A DNA stretch of 64,000 nt from Alphaproteobacteria bacterium HGW-Alphaproteobacteria-3 (GTDB lineage: Bacteria; Pseudomonadota; Alphaproteobacteria; Parvibaculales; Parvibaculaceae): NCBI GenBank assembly GCA_002842875.1, contig PHEF01000020.1, forward strand, positions 29,684-93,683, read 5' to 3'. The notes below the pieces were generated by a model. That model was given only the letters and a program-made list of their open reading frames with translations. It searched no databases and was not told where the DNA came from. Shown here piece after piece: positions 58,324 through 64,000 of the stretch (positions are counted from its first letter, which is position 1; each line of letters starts with the position of its first letter). The position numbers were made by a program, and so were the translations under genes.

Positions 58324-59598
58324 CTAGTTGGCGAATCTTGCCGCGAGACGGTCGTAGGATTCAAGTCCTCCGCCCGCGCCCTTGAGCGGGCCGATGGCGG
58401 AAAGCGCGAAACGCTTGCCGCCGAGGAGCCGGCCGGCGAAGCGGCCGACCGCCGCGGCATCGACCGCATCGACCTTTTCGATCAGTTCCGCGATCGGCAG
58501 CACCCGGCCATGGATCATGTATTGCCGGGCGATCTGTTCGGCGCGCGACGACGAGCTCTCAAGGCCCATCATCAGCCCCGCCTTGATCTGCGCGCGGGCG
58601 CGGGCCACTTCCGCCTCGTTCACATCCACGCCGATGCGGCCAAGCTCGCCCGAAAGCACGGGCATCAGCTCCGCCACATGCTCCGGCGCGGTGCCCGCAT
58701 AGACACCGAAAACGCCTGTATCCGCGAAGGACCACGAAAAGGCGAAGACCGAGTAGCAGAGACCGCGCTTCTCGCGCACTTCCTGGAACAGGCGCGACGA
58801 CATGCCCCCGCCAAGCACGCCGGAAAAGACCTGTGCGGTATAATAATCCGGATCGGAGTAGGTTGGCCCCTCGAAGGCCAGCGCCAGATGCGTCTGTTCG
58901 AGATCGCGCTCCTTGCGGATTTCGCCGCCCTCGAAGGCCGCTTTCGCCGCGCCATTGCTCTTGTGCTGCCGCAGCGTGGTGAAGCGCTCGCTCGCGAGGC
59001 GCACCAGCGTCTCGTGGTCGACCCCGCCGGCCGCCGCGAGCACCATGCCGGGCGCGAGATAACGCTCGTTCATATAGCCATGCAGATCGTCGCGGCCGAA
59101 GCCCGACACCGTGTCCACCGTGCCGAGGATCGAGCGGCCGAGCGGCTGGCCGGGAAAGGCCGCCTCCAGCAGATCGTCGAAGACCACATCGTCCGGCGTG
59201 TCGTGCGCCTGGCCGATTTCGGAAATGATGACGCCGCGCTCGCGCTCGACCTCTTGCGGGTCGAAGACCGAGTTCTGCAGGATGTCGGCGAGAATATCGA
59301 CGGCAAGCGGCAGGTCCTCGCGCAACACCCGCGCATAATAGGCCGTGGATTCATGCGTCGTGTGGGCGTTCAGGTGTCCGCCCACCGTCTCGATCTCCTC
59401 GGCGATGGCGAGTGCCGAGCGGCGCTCCGTGCCCTTGAAGGCCATGTGCTCCAGCATGTGCGACACGCCATGCTCGCGCGCGGATTCGTGGCGCGCGCCG
59501 GTGTTCACCCACATGCCCACCGAGGTCGTCTGGAGATGGGGCATGCTGTCGGTCACGACGGTGAGGCCGTTCTCAAGGCGGGTCACTTCAACGGACAT
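58324..59598 (-). CDS. M16 family zinc peptidase (pitrilysin / processing peptidase-like)
   Basis: A 424-residue insulinase-type peptidase. The inverted zinc motif HxxEH is in VSHMLEHMAFKGTERRSA, with the third ligand Glu later in the ERERGVIISEI region. TRLENGLTVVTDSMPHLQTT is the family N-terminus. It is related to mitochondrial processing peptidase beta and common in alphaproteobacteria next to thrC. The start at 59598 (MSVEVTRLENGL) has AAGGAG eight bases upstream and is preferred to an ATG three codons earlier. It is probably cytosolic, as no signal peptide is seen. Confidence 0.92.
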   Translation of the reverse strand: MSVEVTRLENGLTVVTDSMPHLQTTSVGMWVNTGARHESAREHGVSHMLEHMAFKGTERRSALAIAEEIETVGGHLNAHTTHESTAYYARVLREDLPLAVDILADILQNSVFDPQEVERERGVIISEIGQAHDTPDDVVFDDLLEAAFPGQPLGRSILGTVDTVSGFGRDDLHGYMNERYLAPGMVLAAAGGVDHETLVRLASERFTTLRQHKSNGAAKAAFEGGEIRKERDLEQTHLALAFEGPTYSDPDYYTAQVFSGVLGGGMSSRLFQEVREKRGLCYSVFAFSWSFADTGVFGVYAGTAPEHVAELMPVLSGELGRIGVDVNEAEVARARAQIKAGLMMGLESSSSRAEQIARQYMIHGRVLPIAELIEKVDAVDAAAVGRFAGRLLGGKRFALSAIGPLKGAGGGLESYDRLAARFAN

Positions 59599-59642
59599 GG
59601 AACACACTCCTTCTTCAACGCATTACTCGGACGGCGGACAGG

Positions 59643-61049
59643 TCAGGCGGCAATGGAACGGGCGCGCTCGCGGATAAAGGCTTCGACGCTGCCCAGATCG
59701 TTCGGCAGCGCGGCGAGCCGCTCTTCCCGTTCGAACAGGTCCGTCATGGCGGGCGGCAAGCCGGGATGGATGCCCGTCGCCTTTTTCACCGCGTCGGGGA
59801 ACTTCGCCGGATGCGCCGTCGCCAGCGTCACCATTGGCACGGCGGCATTACCCCGCAACCTTGCCGCGGCGGCAAGACCGACCGCCGAATGCGGATCGAC
59901 GAGCTCTTCCGTTTCCGCCAGCGTCCGCCGGATCCTCTCGGCCGTTTCGGTCTCGTCGACACGCACGGCGCCGAAGCGCTCGCGGATCGCCGCCATCGCG
60001 GCCTTCTCCACCTCGAAGGCACCGGACTGGCTGAGGCTCTGCATCGCCCGCGTCACCGCCTCGCCGTCATTCCCGTAGGCGTCGAAAAGCAGCCGCTCGA
60101 AGTTGGACGAGACCTGGATGTCCATGCTCGGGCTGATCGTCGGCACGACCTTGCCGACCTCGTAGCGTCCCGTCTCCAGCGTGCGCGCCAGGATGTCGTT
60201 CACATTGGTCGCGATGATGAGCCTGTCCACCGGAAGCCCCATCTTCGCGGCGGCGTAGCCTGCGAAAATATCGCCGAAATTACCCGTCGGCACCGAGAAG
60301 GAGACCGGCCGGTGCGGGGCGCCCAGCGCCACCGCACTGGTGAAGAAATAGACGATCTGGGCCATCACGCGGCCCCAGTTGATCGAGTTCACGCCCGCAA
60401 GGCTCACCTCGTCGCGGAAGGCGTGGTCGTTGAACATCGCCTTCACCAGCGCCTGGCAATCGTCGAAGGAACCTTCGACGGCAATGTTGTGGACGTTGGC
60501 GTCCAGCACCGTCGTCATCTGGCGGCGCTGCACCTCGGAGACGCGGCCCTTCGGGTGCAGGATGAAAATATCCGTCGTGTCGCGGCCGCGAAAGGCCTCG
60601 ATCGCGGCCGAGCCCGTGTCGCCCGAGGTTGCGCCCACCACCGTGATGCGCCGTCCCTTTGCCGCCAGCACATGATCGAAGAGGCGCGCGAGAATCTGCA
60701 TCGCCACGTCCTTGAAGGCGAGCGTCGGCCCGTGAAAGAGTTCGAGCAGCCAGTCATTCGCCGCCATTTGCCGCAGCGGCACAACCGCTTCGTGGCGGAA
60801 ACCCGCATAGGCGCCCTCGATCATCGCGCGGAGATCCGCATCCGTGATCGACGCGCCCACATAAGGCCGCATGACGCGGAAGGCCGTCTCCTCATAAGAA
60901 AGACCGGCGAGGCCCGCGATCTCGTCCTTGCCCCAGTGCGGCCAGACGGCGGGAACGTACAAGCCGCCGTCGCGCGCCAGGCCCGTGAGCAAAGCGTCCT
61001 CGAATTCAAGCTCCGGGGCGCGGCCCCGCGTGCTGACGTATTTCACCAT
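59643..61049 (-). CDS. thrC: Threonine synthase
   Basis: PLP enzyme converting phosphohomoserine to threonine. The 468 residues match the longer bacterial type. YVSTRGRAPELEFEDALLTG opens the protein. The PLP lysine is in PTLAFKDVAMQILARLF. ATSGDTGSAAIEAFRGR and SVPTGNFGDIFAGYAA are cofactor-binding loops. It is followed by the M16 peptidase gene with a 44-base gap and preceded by the M32 peptidase gene. It completes the threonine branch with thrB at 51004. Confidence 0.96.
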   Translation of the reverse strand: MVKYVSTRGRAPELEFEDALLTGLARDGGLYVPAVWPHWGKDEIAGLAGLSYEETAFRVMRPYVGASITDADLRAMIEGAYAGFRHEAVVPLRQMAANDWLLELFHGPTLAFKDVAMQILARLFDHVLAAKGRRITVVGATSGDTGSAAIEAFRGRDTTDIFILHPKGRVSEVQRRQMTTVLDANVHNIAVEGSFDDCQALVKAMFNDHAFRDEVSLAGVNSINWGRVMAQIVYFFTSAVALGAPHRPVSFSVPTGNFGDIFAGYAAAKMGLPVDRLIIATNVNDILARTLETGRYEVGKVVPTISPSMDIQVSSNFERLLFDAYGNDGEAVTRAMQSLSQSGAFEVEKAAMAAIRERFGAVRVDETETAERIRRTLAETEELVDPHSAVGLAAAARLRGNAAVPMVTLATAHPAKFPDAVKKATGIHPGLPPAMTDLFEREERLAALPNDLGSVEAFIRERARSIAA

Positions 61050-61090
61050 AATCTCCAGGATAGCCGAACCTCAAATATCTTTTATTTCAA

Positions 61091-62599
61091 TTACTTACCG
61101 AGGTAACGCGCCTCGATATGCGCCTTGAAGGCCGCCGTCCCGAGCGGCTCGCCCGTTGCCTCGGAGACGATCTCGTCGGGCGTCCGGCTGGCTCCCTTGC
61201 CATGCACATGGGTCCGCACGAAGCCGAGAAGCGGCGCGAAATCGCCCTGCCCCAGCGCCGCCTCGATCCCGTCATGCCGCCGCTTTGCCGCCGCGAAGAG
61301 TTGCGCCGCCGCCAGCGCGCCCAGCGTGTAGGTCGGAAAGTAGCCGAAGGAGCCGGACGGCCAGTGGATGTCCTGCATGCAGCCCGTCGCATCGTCCGGC
61401 GGCACGATGCCGAGCATCCGCTCCATGCCTTCGTTCCAGGCGGCGGGCAGATCCTTCGCCTTCAGTTCGCCCGCGATCATCGCGCGTTCCAGCCCATAGC
61501 GCAGCATCACATGCAGCGGATAGCTCACCTCGTCGGCCTGCACGCGGATGAAGCCCGGCGCGACGCGGCGATAGTGGCGAAGGACGTTTTCAGGTTCCCA
61601 GGCCGGCCCCTCGCCGCCGAAACCCGCTTTGAGGCGCGGCGCGAGAAAGCGGATGAAGCTCTCCGTCCGCGCCGCCTGCATCTCGAAGAGCAGCGACTGG
61701 CTCTCATGGATGGTCATGCCACGCGCGCGCCCGGCCGGCTGGCTGCGCCATTCGGGCGGCAATCCGCGTTCATAAAGCGAATGCCCCGTCTCGTGGATCA
61801 CCGCCATCAGGCTTTCGGTGAAGTCCGCCTCGTCGTAGCGCGTGGTGATGCGGCTGTCGTCGGGCACGCCGCCGGTGAAGGGATGGTGGCTCACATCGAG
61901 CCTGCCATGCGCGAAGTCGAAGCCGATCAGGTCCATCACCTCGCGGCCGATCTTTTCCTGCAAGGCGACGGGGAAAGGGCCCTCGATGGGAAGTGCGGCG
62001 GGGCCGCGCGCCTGATGCTCCATCACCTCCCGCAAAAGCCCCGGCAGGAAGCTTTCGAGCTCGGCGAACAGCACGTCGATATCGGCCGAGCGGCGGCCCG
62101 GATCGTAGCCGTCGAGCAGCGCGTCGTAGGGATCGAGCCCCAGCGCCTCCGCCTTCGCGGCCGCCTGTTCGCGCACCAGCGCAATCAGCTTGTCGAGTTC
62201 GGGGGCGAGGCTCGCATAATCGTTCGCCGCCCGCGCTTTCCGCCAGACCATTTCGGCCGCCGACTTCTGCCGCGACAGCCGCGTGACAAGCGAGGCCGGC
62301 GTCGCCGTCGCATGGGCATGGAGGCGCGCCATCTCCTGCAGGTTCGCCCGGTCCCACGGATCGAGCCCATCCGCCTCGCGCGCCGCGCCGATCAGGTCCG
62401 CGACTTCGGGGGCCGTCAGCGTTTCATGCGCGATGAGCGAGAGGATCGCCTGCTGGTCGGCGCGCGCGCCCGCGCCGCCTTCCGGCATCATGGTCGCGCG
62501 GTCCCAATGCAGCACCGCCTGCGCACCCGACAGCGCGGAGAGCCGCTCGAAGCGATCCTTCAATGCCGCGTAGGCCGCCGTCGAATTGCGCTCGCTCAT
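61091..62599 (-). CDS. M32 family carboxypeptidase
   Basis: A 502-residue thermostable carboxypeptidase 1-like metallopeptidase. The metal motif HExxH is in AVIHETGHSLYERGLP, with the third ligand Glu in MTIHESQSLLFEMQ. YAALKDRFERLSALSGAQAV, HHPFTGGVPDDSRITTRYDE and GYFPTYTLGALAAAQLF are family blocks. The start at 62599 (MSERNSTAAYAALKD) overlaps the SURF1 stop by four bases. It is probably a cytosolic enzyme in peptide turnover. Confidence 0.93.
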   Translation of the reverse strand: MSERNSTAAYAALKDRFERLSALSGAQAVLHWDRATMMPEGGAGARADQQAILSLIAHETLTAPEVADLIGAAREADGLDPWDRANLQEMARLHAHATATPASLVTRLSRQKSAAEMVWRKARAANDYASLAPELDKLIALVREQAAAKAEALGLDPYDALLDGYDPGRRSADIDVLFAELESFLPGLLREVMEHQARGPAALPIEGPFPVALQEKIGREVMDLIGFDFAHGRLDVSHHPFTGGVPDDSRITTRYDEADFTESLMAVIHETGHSLYERGLPPEWRSQPAGRARGMTIHESQSLLFEMQAARTESFIRFLAPRLKAGFGGEGPAWEPENVLRHYRRVAPGFIRVQADEVSYPLHVMLRYGLERAMIAGELKAKDLPAAWNEGMERMLGIVPPDDATGCMQDIHWPSGSFGYFPTYTLGALAAAQLFAAAKRRHDGIEAALGQGDFAPLLGFVRTHVHGKGASRTPDEIVSEATGEPLGTAAFKAHIEARYLGK

Positions 62600-63348
62600 G
62601 GCATTTTCCGCTTTCGCCCGATCCGTCCATTCGCCTTGTGATAGGCAATGTAGATGCCGCCAAGTACGGCCGCGAGGCCGAACCAGGTCAGCGCATAGTC
62701 GAGATGATTGTTCGGGATGTCGATGCGCGCGCCCTTCGGCTGCGGCCATTCCCCGGCGAAGCTCCCCTTCTCCGCCTCGACGATGAAGGGCGCGATTGTC
62801 ACCCCTTCGAGCGCTGCGCCCATCGTGGCGGGATCGCGCACCATCCAGATATTTTTGGCCGGGTCGTCCTGTCCGTCGAACGAACTGCGTGCCTGCGGCT
62901 CGCGCATGACGCCGGTGAACGTCACCTCGCCGTCGGGCGCGGCCCCATGCGCATCCTTCAGCGGCAAAGGCACGAAGCCGCGATCGACAAACACCACGGC
63001 ATCCGGCGCCACCTTGAGGGGGCTCAGCACGCCGTAGCCCGCCGCGCCGCCCGCATCTTGCGTGAAGTGATGAAACTCCGCGTCGAGGAAGCGCCCCGTC
63101 AGCGTCACGCGGCGAAATTTCTCCGCTTCCGCATCGAACGTCTCCCATGCGTCGGGCCGCGGCAGCGCCACGGGCGCTTCATGGAGCCGCGTCTCGATCC
63201 GCGCCAGCAACGCTTCCTTCCAGGCAAGCCGCTCGACCTGCCAGAGCCCGAGCCCGATCAGCACCGGCAGCGCCGCGAGCGTCATGAGCGTCGGCCAGAG
63301 CAGCGGCCGGAAGAAGCGCCGGGAGAAGTAATTGTCGCGCAAACTCAT
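62596..63348 (-). CDS. SURF1 family cytochrome oxidase assembly protein
   Basis: A 250-residue inner-membrane factor needed for heme a insertion or assembly of aa3-type oxidase. Two transmembrane helices flank a periplasmic domain: LLWPTLMTLAALPVLIGLGL near the N-terminus and YALTWFGLAAVLGGIYIAYH near the end. GLWQVERLAWKEALLARI and VDRGFVPLPL are SURF1 motifs. The start at 63348 overlaps the DUF983 stop by four bases, and the gene is coupled to ctaE and DUF983, as in many alphaproteobacteria. Confidence 0.93.
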   Translation of the reverse strand: MSLRDNYFSRRFFRPLLWPTLMTLAALPVLIGLGLWQVERLAWKEALLARIETRLHEAPVALPRPDAWETFDAEAEKFRRVTLTGRFLDAEFHHFTQDAGGAAGYGVLSPLKVAPDAVVFVDRGFVPLPLKDAHGAAPDGEVTFTGVMREPQARSSFDGQDDPAKNIWMVRDPATMGAALEGVTIAPFIVEAEKGSFAGEWPQPKGARIDIPNNHLDYALTWFGLAAVLGGIYIAYHKANGRIGRKRKMP

Positions 63349-63719
63349 TTCTCCAGGCGGCCTTCCTCGGCCCGGTGGCGATATTGCTGCGCCACCAGCC
63401 ATCCCTTCAACGGGCGAATGAGGCCGATGGTGAGCGCCAGCGTCAGCGGAATCCAGAGCATCGCGTGAACCCAGTAAGGCGGCGACCAGGTGACCTCCAC
63501 CCAGAGCACGAGCCCGACGACGATGAAGCCCGCGATCATCATGATGAAGACGGCCGGTCCGTCGCCCGCATCGGCAAAGGAATAGTCGAGCCCGCAGACG
63601 TCGCATTTCGGTGCGAGGTCCAGAAAGCCCTTGTAGAGCTTGCCCTTGCCGCAGCGCGGGCAGCAGCCCTTGAGGCCGACTTCGATAGACGAGGGCATCG
63701 TCTCCTGCTTATCCGTCAT
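63345..63719 (-). CDS. DUF983 membrane protein
   Basis: A 124-residue protein. The N-terminus has two CxxC pairs, GCCPRCGKGKLYKGFL and CDVCGLDYSFADAGDGP, a zinc-ribbon-like arrangement. Two transmembrane helices follow (VFIMMIAGFIVVGLVLWV and HAMLWIPLTLALTIGLI). The family is regularly found between ctaE and SURF1, and its role in oxidase assembly is inferred only from that. The start at 63719 (MTDKQETMPSSIEVGLKG) is the better of the available starts. Confidence 0.88.
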   Translation of the reverse strand: MTDKQETMPSSIEVGLKGCCPRCGKGKLYKGFLDLAPKCDVCGLDYSFADAGDGPAVFIMMIAGFIVVGLVLWVEVTWSPPYWVHAMLWIPLTLALTIGLIRPLKGWLVAQQYRHRAEEGRLEK

Positions 63720-63811
63720 GATGCGTCTCCCCGTCTTTCCAAATGACAAGGGGCGAGCCGCTGCCGCAGACCCGCCCCCCGATTCTCTCACCGAACCGTT
63801 TCCGCGAAAGC

Positions 63812-64000
63812 TCAGGCGCCGTGGATCGCTCCGCCGTGGCCGCCCCAGATGTAGATCGCAAAGAACAGGAACAGCCAGACCACGTCGACGAAGTGCCAGT
63901 ACCAGGCCGCCGCCTCGAAGCCGAAATGCTGCTTCGGCGTGAAGTCGCCCTTGATCGCGCGCAGCAGGCAGACGATCAGGAAGATCGTGCCGACAAGCAC
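63812..64000 (-). CDS. ctaE: Cytochrome c oxidase subunit III, C-terminal part
   Basis: Only the last 62 or so residues are inside the window, and the 5' part is off the end. The sequence contains [20 protein letters not shown], the conserved final helix of subunit III (COX3), with the WHFVDVVWL motif and the hydrophobic [13 protein letters not shown] helix before it. It heads the ctaE-DUF983-SURF1 group of aa3-type oxidase genes. Confidence 0.93.
   Translation of the reverse strand: MLVGTIFLIVCLLRAIKGDFTPKQHFGFEAAAWYWHFVDVVWLFLFFAIYIWGGHGGAIHGA

Overview
The window is about 64 kb of a GC-rich (roughly 65% by eye), densely packed alphaproteobacterial chromosome. Several features point that way: the cell-cycle methylase CcrM, split glycine dehydrogenase genes (gcvPA/gcvPB), separate F0 b and b' genes beside atpB and atpE, a GTTC-N7-GTTC LexA-type box, and a gene order (ctaE-DUF983-SURF1, mutY-DUF721-dsbA-smc) common in Hyphomicrobiales and relatives. 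A Parvibaculum-like organism is my best guess. No rRNA, tRNA, CRISPR array, prophage or insertion sequence was seen. Almost everything is housekeeping.

Layout. 1-0.8 kb: 3' end of a lower-GC accessory gene. 1-4.6 kb: nadABC, de novo NAD synthesis, behind a candidate operator. 4.7-6.3 kb: a frameshifted SDR and a cell wall hydrolase. 6.7-13 kb: ppdK, glyS and glyQ. 13-17.5 kb: S49 peptidase, ilvD, a NPPF methyltransferase and a DUF2007 protein. 17.6-21.3 kb: polyprenyl diphosphate synthase facing an ispE-TPR pair. 21.4-25.7 kb: a low-GC DUF4760 gene, ETF-ubiquinone oxidoreductase, and a MntA/HepT pair overlapping a uracil-DNA glycosylase. 25.7-30.1 kb: lytic transglycosylase, moaB, mscL and two glycosyltransferase-like genes. 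30.2-36 kb: a radical SAM protein with an SOS-type box, a GIY-YIG gene between palindromes, rnhB, ccrM, mutY and DUF721. 36-43 kb: dsbA-like, smc and the ATP synthase F0 genes. 43-49 kb: a hydrolase, a nucleotidyltransferase and the gcvT-H-PA-PB operon under a glycine riboswitch. 49-54.7 kb: lipoprotein, ispH-thrB-rnhA, peroxiredoxin, a DsbD-like domain protein and YqgE. 54.7-64 kb: a long minus-strand run from ctaE (partial) through DUF983, SURF1, M32 peptidase, thrC, M16 peptidase and a broken GNAT to a GGDEF-EAL protein.

The most unusual observation is a set of genes lacking internal pieces. smc has lost about 70 bp encoding its Walker A loop. The F0 b' gene lacks its membrane anchor. A RimJ-type acetyltransferase lacks its acetyl-CoA loop. 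An SDR has a one-base frameshift. These may be real lesions or assembly errors, and reads would decide. A second theme is a family of double-hairpin palindromes with GTCA...TGAC ends. They are scattered between genes, one copy is inserted in frame in glyS, and two copies in opposite orientation flank a small GIY-YIG gene. I did not find a clearly new multi-gene system.
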